8,103 bases of DNA from Pseudomonas sp. (GCA_030654635.1 JAURXE010000529.1:1-8103); one strand, 5' to 3'; positions 1-6,485 are shown, counted from the first letter of the stretch. Translations and numbers: made by a program. The notes: a model not told the origin generated them from the letters alone.

Positions 1-1
1 G

Positions 2-319
2 GGTGCGACGGCGGTGGGGATTCCGGCGCGGATAATCGCCAAGCGTGACGCCCAGGATGATGAGCAGCAAGCCAAGCGCCAAGCGCTGGCGGACAAAATC
101 GGCTTCGACGCTTACGGCATGAGTGAAGATATGCCGGACCCGATCGCCCGTGCCATTGGTCAGTTGCTTGATCATTTGCAGGCTGTCGATGGTCGTCTGG
201 AAGGTATGTGCGGCGCGTTGAAAGCGCTTGGCAGCGATTATTGCGCCAAGGACTTGCCGAGCCTGCGTGATGAGGACTTTGCCGAGGTCAAGGATGAGGC
301 CGGCAAGCCAGCACCTTAA
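2..319 (+). CDS. cysE: Serine O-acetyltransferase, C-terminal 105 residues (5' end outside window)
   Basis: The frame is open from base 2, so the gene begins upstream. The first residues read GATAVGIPARII, the end of the left-handed beta-helix (hexapeptide-repeat) acetyltransferase domain of CysE. CysE transfers acetyl from acetyl-CoA to L-serine, making the O-acetylserine used for cysteine synthesis in the cytoplasm. About 93 residues follow this motif, against roughly 30 in E. coli CysE. The extension contains a probable amphipathic helix (DPIARAIGQLLDHLQAVDGR) and then an acidic tail ending KPAP. The E. coli-type C-terminal isoleucine that docks into CysK is absent. Long tails of this kind are, as I recall, usual in Pseudomonas and Azotobacter CysE. 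The position directly before the isc operon fits, because cysteine is the sulfur source for IscS. A GTG at base 14 lies inside the conserved motif and is not the start. Confidence 0.93.
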   Translation, partial: GATAVGIPARIIAKRDAQDDEQQAKRQALADKIGFDAYGMSEDMPDPIARAIGQLLDHLQAVDGRLEGMCGALKALGSDYCAKDLPSLRDEDFAEVKDEAGKPAP

Positions 320-320
320 T

Positions 321-340
321 GCGCTGATTGCAGTGCTTTG
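321..340 (+). terminator. Weak candidate terminator after cysE
   Basis: GCGCTG (321-326) and CAGTGC (331-336) can form a 6-bp stem, with one G-T wobble, around the loop ATTG. Only three T residues follow. It starts two bases after the cysE stop codon, where a terminator would be expected. The short T run makes it a poor intrinsic terminator, so read-through from cysE into the isc operon is possible. Confidence 0.3.
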
Positions 341-366
341 CTACCATGCTCGACCACGCTGGCGCT

Positions 367-376
367 AATCCCGAGT
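367..376 (+). promoter_or_regulatory. Possible second IscR half-site upstream of the main site
   Basis: AATCCCGAGT matches the complement of the right half of the main IscR site (ATTCCCGAGT) at 9 of 10 bases and begins exactly 25 bases before the main site. The matching right half of a full site (about 382-391) is poorly conserved. E. coli iscR has two adjacent IscR sites, so this may be a degenerate second one. Its TCCCGAGTA (369-377) is also the perfect inverted repeat of TACTCGGGA (406-414). The role is inferred. Confidence 0.4.
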
Positions 377-391
377 AAATTGATAGGTCTT

Positions 392-416
392 ATAGTTGAC
401 TTAAATACTCGGGAAT
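392..416 (+). promoter_or_regulatory. Type-1 IscR-binding site in the isc promoter
   Basis: This 25-base imperfect dyad fits the E. coli type-1 IscR consensus. The left half ATAGTTGACT matches at all ten positions. The right half ACTCGGGAAT, read on the other strand, matches at eight of ten. The centre TAAAT is A/T-rich as in the consensus. Type-1 sites are bound by [2Fe-2S]-IscR, which represses transcription. The site overlaps the -35 box and most of the spacer of the promoter, so a bound protein would block RNA polymerase. The identification is by remembered consensus, not a matrix scan. Confidence 0.82.
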
Positions 417-424
417 AGGATAAT
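396..424 (+). promoter_or_regulatory. Sigma-70 promoter of the isc operon
   Basis: TTGACT (396-401) as the -35 box and GATAAT (419-424) as the -10 box are separated by exactly 17 bases. Each differs from the consensus at one position. The expected start of transcription is near base 431, giving a leader of about 27 bases before the iscR ATG at 458. A Shine-Dalgarno-like GGGA lies at 447-450. The overlap with the IscR site predicts autorepression when Fe-S clusters are plentiful, and induction under iron limitation or oxidative stress. Confidence 0.78.
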
Positions 425-457
425 TGGCGCAAATCAGCGATCCTGTGGGACCTGTTC

Positions 458-949
458 ATGCGCCTGACCACCAAAGGCCGTTACGCCGTTACTGCCATGC
501 TTGACTTGGCGCTGCATGCGCAGCGCAGTCCGGTATCCTTGGCCGATATTTCTGAGCGTCAGGGCATCTCCTTGTCTTACCTGGAACAATTATTCGCCAA
601 GTTGCGGCGCGGTAATTTGGTCTCCAGCGTGCGCGGTCCCGGCGGCGGTTATCAGTTGGCGCGGGAGATGGCAGCTATTCAAGTGGCGCAGGTGATTGAT
701 GCGGTCAATGAATCGGTGGATGCCACGCGTTGCCAGGGGCAAGGTGATTGCCATGCCGGGGACACCTGCTTGACCCATCATTTGTGGTGCGACCTAAGCC
801 AGCAGATCCATCAGTTTCTCAGCGGCATCAGCTTGGCTGACTTGGTCAGCCGACATGAAGTTCAGGAAGTTGCATCGCGCCAGGATCAGCGCCGCTGTAG
901 CACTGGCGCTGCACGCTTGGACAAGATTGAAGCGTCCGCTATCGATTAA
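458..949 (+). CDS. iscR: Fe-S cluster-sensing transcriptional regulator IscR
   Basis: This 163-residue Rrf2-family regulator is nearly the same length as E. coli IscR (162). The start [20 protein letters not shown] is typical. Residues 1-65 form a winged-helix DNA-binding domain, with [15 protein letters not shown] as the recognition region and VRGPGGGY as the wing. Cluster ligands Cys92, Cys98, Cys104 and His107 are all present with E. coli numbering, so it should bind a labile [2Fe-2S] cluster. With the cluster it represses type-1 sites such as the one upstream; apo-IscR acts at type-2 sites. Cys111 and Cys147 are additional cysteines; E. coli has Arg at the position of Cys111. The last 20 or so residues are poorly conserved in the family. 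It is the first gene of the operon, 32 bases before iscS. Confidence 0.97.
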   Translation: MRLTTKGRYAVTAMLDLALHAQRSPVSLADISERQGISLSYLEQLFAKLRRGNLVSSVRGPGGGYQLAREMAAIQVAQVIDAVNESVDATRCQGQGDCHAGDTCLTHHLWCDLSQQIHQFLSGISLADLVSRHEVQEVASRQDQRRCSTGAARLDKIEASAID

Positions 950-981
950 GTTGCACGTTTGCCTGAATACGGAGAAACGCT

Positions 982-2196
982 ATGAAATTACCAATTTATC
1001 TCGACTACTCAGCGACTACGCCGGTAGATCCGCGCGTTGCGCAAAAAATGAGTGAATGCCTGCTGGTGGACGGCAACTTCGGTAACCCGGCGTCCCGTTC
1101 CCATGTGTTCGGCTGGAAGGCTGAAGAGGCGGTCGAGAATGGTCGTCGCCAAGTGGCTGATCTGGTTAATGCCGATCCGCGGGAAATCGTTTGGACCTCT
1201 GGCGCCACCGAGTCAAACAACTTGGCCATTAAAGGTGCTGCGCACTTTTACGCGACCAAGGGTAAGCATCTGGTTACCACCCGTATTGAGCATAAAGCCG
1301 TACTCGACACCATGCGTCAGCTTGAGCGTGAAGGCTTTGAAGTCACTTACATCGAACCTGGTGAAGACGGTCTGATCACTCCGGCGATGGTTGAAGCCGC
1401 GCTGCGTGATGACACCATTCTGGTCTCGGTGATGCACGTGAATAACGAAATCGGCACCATCAACGATATTGCTGCAATTGGTGAGTTGACCCGTTCCCGT
1501 GGCGTGCTATTCCACGTCGATGCGGCGCAGTCGACCGGCAAGGTGGTGATTGATCTGGCTGCGTTGAAAGTCGACCTGATGTCGTTTTCGGCGCACAAGA
1601 CCTATGGTCCGAAAGGCGTCGGTGCACTCTATGTAGGTCGTAAGCCACGGGTGCGTCTGGAAGCTCAGACCCACGGCGGCGGTCATGAGCGTGGCATGCG
1701 TTCCGGTACCTTGGCGACCCATCAGATTGTTGGCATGGGCGAAGCGTTCCGGATTGCCAAAGAAGAGATGCAGCAAGAATGCGTGCGCATTGCCGCCTTG
1801 CGCGATCGTTTCTACAAACAGGTCGAAAACCTCGAAGAGCTGTATCTGAACGGCAGCCTGACCTCGCGGGTACCGCATAATCTCAACCTCAGCTTCAACT
1901 ATGTTGAGGGCGAGTCGCTGATTATGGCGCTCAAGGACCTGGCGGTTTCCTCCGGCTCCGCGTGTACCTCGGCATCGCTTGAGCCGTCGTACGTACTGCG
2001 CGCCCTGGGCCGCAACGATGAACTGGCGCACAGCTCGATTCGTTTCACCTTCGGTCGTTTTACCACTGATGAAGAAGTTGACTACGCCGCGCAGAAAGTC
2101 TGCGAAGCGGTAACCAAGCTGCGCGAATTGTCGCCGCTATGGGATATGTTCAAAGAGGGTGTCGATCTGTCCAAGGTTGAATGGGCGGCACATTAA
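982..2196 (+). CDS. iscS: Cysteine desulfurase IscS
   Basis: This PLP-dependent class V aminotransferase-fold enzyme converts L-cysteine to L-alanine and a protein-bound persulfide. The persulfide is passed to IscU for Fe-S clusters and to tRNA-thiolation and other acceptors. Its 404 residues equal the E. coli length. Visible residues are His104 in RIEHKA, Asp180 and Gln183 in HVDAAQ for PLP contact, the Schiff-base Lys206 in [10 protein letters not shown], and the persulfide Cys328 in [10 protein letters not shown] on the mobile loop. The C-terminal tail ([17 protein letters not shown]) is the IscU-docking region in the E. coli complex. GGAGA at 971-975 lies a proper distance before the ATG. 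It is co-transcribed with iscR, so IscR sets its level. Nothing is broken. Confidence 0.98.
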   Translation: MKLPIYLDYSATTPVDPRVAQKMSECLLVDGNFGNPASRSHVFGWKAEEAVENGRRQVADLVNADPREIVWTSGATESNNLAIKGAAHFYATKGKHLVTTRIEHKAVLDTMRQLEREGFEVTYIEPGEDGLITPAMVEAALRDDTILVSVMHVNNEIGTINDIAAIGELTRSRGVLFHVDAAQSTGKVVIDLAALKVDLMSFSAHKTYGPKGVGALYVGRKPRVRLEAQTHGGGHERGMRSGTLATHQIVGMGEAFRIAKEEMQQECVRIAALRDRFYKQVENLEELYLNGSLTSRVPHNLNLSFNYVEGESLIMALKDLAVSSGSACTSASLEPSYVLRALGRNDELAHSSIRFTFGRFTTDEEVDYAAQKVCEAVTKLRELSPLWDMFKEGVDLSKVEWAAH

Positions 2197-2213
2197 TTTC
2201 GCCGCAGACGGCG
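2185..2213 (+). other. Two alternative short hairpins at the iscS-iscU junction
   Basis: CGCCG (2200-2204) and CGGCG (2209-2213) form a perfect 5-bp GC stem around the loop CAGA, four bases after the iscS stop. Alternatively GCGGC (2185-2189), inside the last iscS codons, pairs with GCCGC (2201-2205). The two pairings share bases, so only one can form at a time. No T run follows, so this is not an intrinsic terminator. It could be an RNA stability or processing element; the function is inferred. Confidence 0.35.
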
Positions 2214-2237
2214 CCCTATCGAAAGAGGAATACCAGC

Positions 2238-2624
2238 ATGGCTTACAGTGAAAAGGTCATTGACCACTACGAGAACCCACGCAACGTCGGCAAGATGGAT
2301 GCTGAAGATCCAGATGTCGGCACCGGCATGGTCGGCGCGCCGGCTTGCGGTGACGTGATGCGTTTGCAGATCAAGGTTAACGAGCAGGGTATCATCGAAG
2401 ATGCCAAGTTCAAGACCTATGGCTGCGGTTCGGCGATCGCTTCCAGCTCGCTGGCTACCGAGTGGATGAAGGGCAAGACCCTTGATGAAGCTGAAACGAT
2501 CAAGAACACCCACTTGGCTGAAGAGTTAGCCTTGCCGCCAGTGAAGATTCACTGCTCGGTATTGGCGGAAGACGCCATCAAGGCTGCTGTTCGCGATTAC
2601 AAGCAGAAGAAAGGCTTGCTCTAA
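2238..2624 (+). CDS. iscU: Iron-sulfur cluster assembly scaffold IscU
   Basis: The start at 2238 gives [20 protein letters not shown] and 128 residues, exactly the E. coli length, with AAGAGGA at 2222-2228 as ribosome-binding site. An in-frame ATG at 2181 would add 19 unconserved residues and overlap iscS, so it was rejected. IscU is the scaffold on which sulfur from IscS and iron are built into [2Fe-2S] and [4Fe-4S] clusters. The conserved ligands Cys37, Asp39, Cys63, His105 and Cys106 are present. LPPVK at 99-103 is the peptide recognised by HscA, and hscA and hscB lie downstream in the same operon. It is 41 bases after iscS and its stop overlaps the iscA ribosome-binding site. Confidence 0.98.
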   Translation: MAYSEKVIDHYENPRNVGKMDAEDPDVGTGMVGAPACGDVMRLQIKVNEQGIIEDAKFKTYGCGSAIASSSLATEWMKGKTLDEAETIKNTHLAEELALPPVKIHCSVLAEDAIKAAVRDYKQKKGLL

Positions 2625-2635
2625 GGAGATTGTCG

Positions 2636-2959
2636 ATGGCTATCAGCATGACTGTCGCGGCGGCCGAACATGTGCGCCGCTCGCTGGATGGGCGTGGCAA
2701 AGGTGACGGTATCCGCTTGGCGGTACGCACCACCGGCTGTTCCGGCTTGGCTTACGTGTTGGAGTTTGTCGACGAGTTCGGCGGTGAAGATCAGGTGTTC
2801 GAGAGTCACGGCGTCAAAGTGATTATCGATCCGAAAAGCCTGGTTTATCTGGATGGTACCGAGCTCGACTTCGTTAAGGAGGGTCTTAACGAAGGCTTCA
2901 AGTTCAATAACCCCAATGTGCGCGGCGAATGTGGCTGCGGCGAAAGCTTTAACGTCTGA
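2636..2959 (+). CDS. iscA: A-type Fe-S assembly/carrier protein IscA
   Basis: The 107-residue protein has the same length as E. coli IscA. Cys35 ([10 protein letters not shown]) and the C-terminal pair Cys99 and Cys101 ([10 protein letters not shown]) are the three conserved ligands of the HesB/IscA family. It is thought to carry clusters, mainly [4Fe-4S], from the scaffold to apo-proteins, or to deliver iron. The ATG at 2636 was chosen because a strong AAGGAGA (2623-2629) precedes it by six bases; a TTG two codons earlier overlaps that site's end. The Shine-Dalgarno begins inside the iscU stop codon, suggesting coupled translation of iscU and iscA. Confidence 0.97.
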   Translation: MAISMTVAAAEHVRRSLDGRGKGDGIRLAVRTTGCSGLAYVLEFVDEFGGEDQVFESHGVKVIIDPKSLVYLDGTELDFVKEGLNEGFKFNNPNVRGECGCGESFNV

Positions 2960-2966
2960 GGCGCTT

Positions 2967-3488
2967 GTGGGTAGTCCTTGTCATTTTGCCCTGTTTGAAC
3001 TCAAGCCTGCTTTTGTGCTGGATCTTACGCAGTTAGCCACGCGTTATCGTGAGCTGGCGCGTAGCGTTCATCCCGATCGTTTTGCTGACGGCACCGAGCG
3101 CGAACAACGCTTGGCGTTGGAGCATTCGGCGAGCCTGAACGAGGCCTATCAGGTACTGAAAAATACCTCGGCGCGCGCACGCTATTTGCTCAGTTTGAGT
3201 GGCAGTGAGCTGCCGCTGGAAGTGACGGTGCAGGATCCGACGTTTCTCTTGCAGCAAATGCAGCTGCGCGAAGAGCTGGAAGACTTGCAAGACAGTGCTG
3301 ATCTGGCTGGCGTCGAAGCTTTCAAGCAGCGGCTGAAGTTGGCTCAGAATGAATTGAACCAACAGTTTGCGGACTGCTGGGATGTGCCGGCCAGTCGTGA
3401 GCAGGCTGAGCGTCTGGTACGGCGCATGCAGTTTCTCGACAAGCTCTCCTATGAAGTGCGCCAGCTAGAAGAGCGCCTCGACGATTAA
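2967..3488 (+). CDS. hscB: J-domain co-chaperone HscB (GTG start)
   Basis: This 173-residue protein begins at GTG 2967 ([16 protein letters not shown]), with GAGG at 2958-2961 overlapping the iscA stop. No ATG gives the conserved N-terminus; the in-frame ATG at 2853 lies inside iscA. The N-terminal J domain carries the HPD motif at His35-Pro36-Asp37 ([10 protein letters not shown]), needed to stimulate the ATPase of HscA. The C-terminal helical domain has [17 protein letters not shown] and MQFLDKL, the surfaces that bind IscU in the E. coli protein. HscB brings loaded IscU to HscA, which is the next gene, 42 bases downstream. Confidence 0.96.
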   Translation: MGSPCHFALFELKPAFVLDLTQLATRYRELARSVHPDRFADGTEREQRLALEHSASLNEAYQVLKNTSARARYLLSLSGSELPLEVTVQDPTFLLQQMQLREELEDLQDSADLAGVEAFKQRLKLAQNELNQQFADCWDVPASREQAERLVRRMQFLDKLSYEVRQLEERLDD

Positions 3489-3501
3489 CCTGCCTGTCGC
3501 T

Positions 3502-3519
3502 TATGCGGCGCGCCTCATA
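3502..3519 (+). other. 18-base near-perfect palindrome before hscA
   Basis: The sequence TATGCGGCGCGCCTCATA is its own reverse complement except for one mismatched pair (C3506 with T3515). It lies in the 42-base hscB-hscA gap and ends 11 bases before the hscA ATG, in the region a ribosome would cover. As RNA it could fold into an imperfect hairpin with a CGCG loop. No T run follows. It may be a translation-control hairpin or a protein-binding dyad; no function can be assigned from sequence. Confidence 0.4.
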
Positions 3520-3530
3520 GTCAGACACGT

Positions 3531-5393
3531 ATGGCCTTACTACAGATCGCTGAACCCGGACAAAGCCCGCAACCGCACCAGCGCCGTCTGGCGGTGGGGA
3601 TTGATTTAGGCACCACAAATTCGTTGGTCGCTGCCGTGCGCAGCGGTTTGGCTGAGGCGCTGCCTGATGCCGAGGGGCGGTTACTGATGCCGTCGGCGGT
3701 GCGTTATCACGCGCAACAGATTGAAGTGGGCCAAGGCGCCAAGCAGGCCGCCGCGCAAGATCCGCTGAATACCGTGTTGTCCGTTAAGCGTCTGATGGGC
3801 CGCGGCCTCGCCGATGTTAAGCAGCTTGGTGAGCAGCTGCCGTATCGCTTTGTCGGTGGCGAATCCCATATGCCCTTTATCGACACTGTGCAGGGGCCGA
3901 AAAGCCCGGTAGAAGTGTCGGCGGATATCCTTAAAGTCCTGCGTCAACGTGCAGAGGCGACCCTGGGCGGCGAGTTGGTCGGTGCGGTAATTACCGTGCC
4001 GGCCTATTTTGACGAAGCCCAGCGCCAAGCTACCAAGGACGCCGCGCGGCTGGCCGGTTTAAATGTGCTGCGCCTGCTCAACGAGCCGACTGCCGCGGCC
4101 GTGGCCTACGGCCTGGATCAGCAGGCCGAAGGCTTGGTGGCTATCTATGATCTGGGCGGTGGCACCTTTGATATTTCGATTCTGCGCCTGACCGGCGGCG
4201 TCTTTGAAGTGTTGGCCACCGGCGGCGACAGCGCGCTGGGTGGCGATGACTTCGATCACGCAATCGCCAGTTGGATCATCGCCGAAGCCGGCCTGTCGAC
4301 CGATATTGCCCCGGGCCAGCAGCGCAGTTTGCTGCACAGCGCCTGCGTCGCTAAAGAGGCGCTGAGTGACGCTGAATCGGTAACGGTCAAGCATGGCGAT
4401 TGGAGTGGCGAGCTCAGTCGTCAGCAGTTTGTTGAGCTGATTGAGCCGATGGTGGCGCGCAGCCTCAAAGCTTGCCGGCGCGCGGTACGCGATGCCGGGA
4501 TTGAATTGCTTGAGGTCGAAGCGGTGGTCATGGTCGGCGGCTCGACGCGGGTGCCGCGTGTGCGCGAGGCGGTGGCGGAGTTGTTTGCCCGCCAGCCATT
4601 GACCGATATCGACCCGGATCAGGTGGTCGCCATTGGCGCGGCGATTCAGGCTGACACCTTGGCCGGCAATAAGCGCGACGGTGAGGAATTACTGCTACTG
4701 GATGTGATCCCGCTGTCGCTGGGCTTGGAGACCATGGGTGGCTTGCTGGAAAAAGTTATTCCGCGCAACACCACTATCCCGGTGGCTCGCGCACAGGACT
4801 TCACCACCTATAAAGACGGCCAAACGGCCATGATGATTCATGTGCTGCAAGGTGAGCGCGAGCTGATCAGTGATTGTCGCTCGTTGGCGCGCTTTGAGTT
4901 GCGCGGTATTCCGCCGATGGTGGCCGGTTCGGCGAAGATTCGTGTGACCTTTCAGGTGGATGCCGATGGCTTGCTGAGCGTGGCGGCGCGTGAGCTGGGC
5001 TCGGGTGTCGAGGCTACTATCCAGGTCAAGCCCTCCTACGGCCTGACCGATGGCGAAGTTGCCCGTATGCTGCAGGACTCGTTCAAGTTTGCCAGTGACG
5101 ACAAGGTCGCTCGCGTGCTGCGTGAGCAGCAAGTCGATGCCGAGCGTTTGCTGGTGGCTGTGCAGGCCGCGCTGCAAATGGACGGCGAGCGTTTGTTGGA
5201 AGCGTGTGAGCGCGCAGAAATCGAGCTGCAGATGCGCTTGTTGAGTGAATTGATGGTGGGTAGCGATGGTGCTGCCATTGAGCAGCAGACTAAGCGTGTA
5301 ACCCAAGTAACAGATGCCTTTGCTGCGCGTCGACTGGATGCCACGGTAAAAGCCGGGCTGGCCGGTCGGCGCCTGAATGAAATTGAGGATTAA
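3531..5393 (+). CDS. hscA: Hsp70-family Fe-S chaperone HscA
   Basis: This 620-residue specialised DnaK-like ATPase has the usual HscA length. The nucleotide-binding domain (about 1-385) shows GIDLGTTNS at 23-31, [11 protein letters not shown] at 184-194, YDLGGGTFD at 206-214 and [10 protein letters not shown] at 335-344. The linker [15 protein letters not shown] (387-401) leads to the substrate-binding beta domain (to about 500) and a helical lid ending RRLNEIED. HscA binds the LPPVK motif of IscU and, with HscB and ATP, promotes cluster release to acceptors. The start gives [13 protein letters not shown], the N-terminus I recall for P. aeruginosa HscA. No convincing Shine-Dalgarno precedes the ATG, and the palindrome at 3502-3519 sits just upstream, which is odd for an operon gene. 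Confidence 0.97.
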   Translation: MALLQIAEPGQSPQPHQRRLAVGIDLGTTNSLVAAVRSGLAEALPDAEGRLLMPSAVRYHAQQIEVGQGAKQAAAQDPLNTVLSVKRLMGRGLADVKQLGEQLPYRFVGGESHMPFIDTVQGPKSPVEVSADILKVLRQRAEATLGGELVGAVITVPAYFDEAQRQATKDAARLAGLNVLRLLNEPTAAAVAYGLDQQAEGLVAIYDLGGGTFDISILRLTGGVFEVLATGGDSALGGDDFDHAIASWIIAEAGLSTDIAPGQQRSLLHSACVAKEALSDAESVTVKHGDWSGELSRQQFVELIEPMVARSLKACRRAVRDAGIELLEVEAVVMVGGSTRVPRVREAVAELFARQPLTDIDPDQVVAIGAAIQADTLAGNKRDGEELLLLDVIPLSLGLETMGGLLEKVIPRNTTIPVARAQDFTTYKDGQTAMMIHVLQGERELISDCRSLARFELRGIPPMVAGSAKIRVTFQVDADGLLSVAARELGSGVEATIQVKPSYGLTDGEVARMLQDSFKFASDDKVARVLREQQVDAERLLVAVQAALQMDGERLLEACERAEIELQMRLLSELMVGSDGAAIEQQTKRVTQVTDAFAARRLDATVKAGLAGRRLNEIED

Positions 5394-5396
5394 CTG

Positions 5397-5735
5397 ATGC
5401 CGCAGATCATTTTTCTGCCCAATGCTGAGCATTGCCCCGATGGTTTAGTGGTTGAGGGTGTGCCGGGTGAGACCATCATTGCCGCAGCGATGCGTAACGG
5501 TCTGGAGATCGAGCATGCCTGCGAGATGTCCTGCGCCTGCACTACCTGCCATGTGATTGTGCGAGAGGGTTTTGCCACGTTGGAACCTTCCGATGAGTTG
5601 GAAGATGACATGCTCGATAAGGCTTGGGGGCTGGAGGCCGAATCGCGGTTGTCTTGCCAGGCGCTAGTTGGGTCGGCTGATCTGGTCGTAGAAATCCCCA
5701 GATACACCCTTAATCAGGTCTCTGAAAAACATTGA
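5397..5735 (+). CDS. fdx: ISC-type [2Fe-2S] ferredoxin
   Basis: This 112-residue adrenodoxin-type ferredoxin has the four cluster ligands at Cys42, Cys48, Cys51 (ACEMSCACTTC) and Cys87 (RLSCQAL), the same numbering as E. coli Fdx. Cys46 is a further conserved non-ligand cysteine. It supplies electrons to cluster assembly on IscU-IscS. The acidic stretch EPSDELEDDMLDKAWGLE is typical of the partner-binding helix in this family. Translation should start at ATG 5397, preceded by GAGGAT at 5385-5390 inside the end of hscA; only three bases separate the two genes, so translational coupling is likely. Confidence 0.97.
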   Translation: MPQIIFLPNAEHCPDGLVVEGVPGETIIAAAMRNGLEIEHACEMSCACTTCHVIVREGFATLEPSDELEDDMLDKAWGLEAESRLSCQALVGSADLVVEIPRYTLNQVSEKH

Positions 5736-5745
5736 GGAGTCAGTC

Positions 5746-5946
5746 ATGAGTCTGCAATGGAACGATGTGCTGGATATCGCCATCGAGCTGGCTGAAAGCA
5801 AGCCGGAGGTTGACCCACGTTACGTCAATTTTGTCGATTTGCATCGCTGGGTGCTGGCGTTGCCGGACTTTTCTGACGACCCACAGCGCGGCGGTGAGAA
5901 AGTCCTCGAAGCGATTCAGGCTGCTTGGATTGAAGAAGCGGACTAA
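5746..5946 (+). CDS. iscX: Small acidic Fe-S assembly protein IscX
   Basis: This 66-residue protein has the same length as E. coli IscX (YfhJ). It shows the family pattern: an N-terminal W-D-x(2)-D/E-I helix, DPRYVNFVDLHRWV, the acidic FSDDPQ turn and a C-terminal acidic helix ending EEAD. IscX binds IscS and iron and is thought to tune the desulfurase or act as a regulator of cluster assembly; its exact role is unsettled. GAGGAG (5734-5739), overlapping the fdx stop, sets the ATG at 5746. It is the last isc gene, followed by a terminator-like hairpin. An overlapping ORF in another frame (5765-5992) is a shadow. Confidence 0.96.
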   Translation: MSLQWNDVLDIAIELAESKPEVDPRYVNFVDLHRWVLALPDFSDDPQRGGEKVLEAIQAAWIEEAD

Positions 5947-5979
5947 CGGCCGCGGAGTCAGCGCTACGCATTTAACTGG

Positions 5980-6009
5980 AACCCGCGTATAATTTGCGGG
6001 TTTATTTTT
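5980..6009 (+). terminator. Rho-independent terminator-like hairpin ending the isc operon
   Basis: AACCCGC (5980-5986) pairs perfectly with GCGGGTT (5996-6002), giving a 7-bp stem with a 9-base loop, followed by TATTTTT (6003-6009). It begins 33 bases after the iscX stop. The interrupted T run and the large loop suggest partial termination, with some read-through into ndk possible. The loop contains a perfect TATAAT. Confidence 0.7.
5988..5993 (+). promoter_or_regulatory. Candidate -10 box of an ndk promoter inside the terminator loop
   Basis: TATAAT matches the sigma-70 -10 consensus at all six positions. Transcription would start near base 6000, leaving a leader of about 40 bases before the ndk ATG. 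The -35 region is weak: the hexamer 17 bases upstream is TACGCA (5965-5970), three of six matches, and there is no extended -10 TG. A separate promoter for ndk makes sense because NDP kinase is a housekeeping enzyme whose expression should not follow IscR control. Confidence 0.5.
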
Positions 6010-6039
6010 CGCTGTAATTCTTAGAATTTGGAGTTTCAC

Positions 6040-6471
6040 ATGGCTGTTGAACGTACTTTTTCCATCATCAAACCCGACGCTGTTGCCAAGAACGTAGTTG
6101 GCGAGATCGTTAGCCGTTTCGAAAAGGCTGGCCTGAGCGTTGTTGCCTCGAAGATGGTTCAGCTGTCTGAGCGTGAAGCTGGCGGTTTCTACGCCGAGCA
6201 CAGTGCTCGTGGCTTCTTCAAAGACCTGGTGGCTTTCATGGTTTCCGGTCCAGTGGTATTGCAGGTTCTGGAAGGCGAAGGCGCCATCCTGAAAAACCGC
6301 GAACTGATGGGCGCTACCAACCCTAAAGAAGCTGCTGCCGGCACCATTCGTGCTGACTTCGCCGTTTCTATCGACGAAAACGCTGTGCACGGTTCGGATT
6401 CCGAAGCTTCTGCTGCTCGCGAAATTTCGTACTTCTTCGCCGCCACTGAGGTGTGCGCTCGCATTCGCTAA
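6040..6471 (+). CDS. ndk: Nucleoside diphosphate kinase
   Basis: This 143-residue enzyme has exactly the length of E. coli and P. aeruginosa Ndk. It transfers the gamma-phosphate of ATP to other nucleoside diphosphates, through a phosphohistidine, to balance NTP and dNTP pools in the cytoplasm. [11 protein letters not shown] near the N-terminus and the active-site His117 in NAVHGSD are present. Start: TTGGAG at 6028-6033 lies six bases before ATG 6040, which gives [14 protein letters not shown]; an upstream in-frame TTG at 6028 is part of that ribosome-binding site. Codons look strongly selected (many AAG, GAA, CTG, GTT and GCT), as for a highly expressed gene. It is separated from iscX by the hairpin and probable promoter. 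Confidence 0.98.
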   Translation: MAVERTFSIIKPDAVAKNVVGEIVSRFEKAGLSVVASKMVQLSEREAGGFYAEHSARGFFKDLVAFMVSGPVVLQVLEGEGAILKNRELMGATNPKEAAAGTIRADFAVSIDENAVHGSDSEASAAREISYFFAATEVCARIR

Positions 6472-6485
6472 GCGAATTCAGCGAG
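6458..6485 (+). promoter_or_regulatory. Hairpin with the ndk stop codon in its loop and the rlmN Shine-Dalgarno at its base
   Basis: CTCGCATTCGC (6458-6468) pairs with GCGAAT (6472-6477) and GCGAG (6481-6485), giving 11 base pairs interrupted by a 3-base bulge TCA (6478-6480). The three-base loop is TAA, the ndk stop codon. The 3' arm overlaps the start of the rlmN ribosome-binding site GAGGGTGA (6483-6490). There is no T run, so it is unlikely to be an intrinsic terminator. It could limit rlmN translation unless ndk is translated to its end; this role is inferred. Confidence 0.5.

Noticed and set aside
1507..2031. 174-residue open frame on the minus strand opposite iscS
   Set aside because: It is wholly inside conserved iscS sequence and shows no family motifs.
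2181..2237. Upstream ATG extension of iscU
   Set aside because: The added residues (MGGTLISPQ...) are not part of IscU, the start lies inside iscS, and a good ribosome-binding site precedes 2238.
4695..5432. 245-residue open frame on the minus strand opposite hscA
   Set aside because: It is antisense to well-conserved hscA codons, has no recognisable domain, and arises from the codon bias of the + strand gene.
6022..6027. TAGAAT as a second possible -10 box for ndk
   Set aside because: It has no -35 at a sensible distance and would start transcription beyond the ndk ribosome-binding site.
5740..6390. 216-residue minus-strand frame across iscX, the intergenic region and ndk
   Set aside because: Both flanking + strand genes are certain, and the translation has no recognisable motif.
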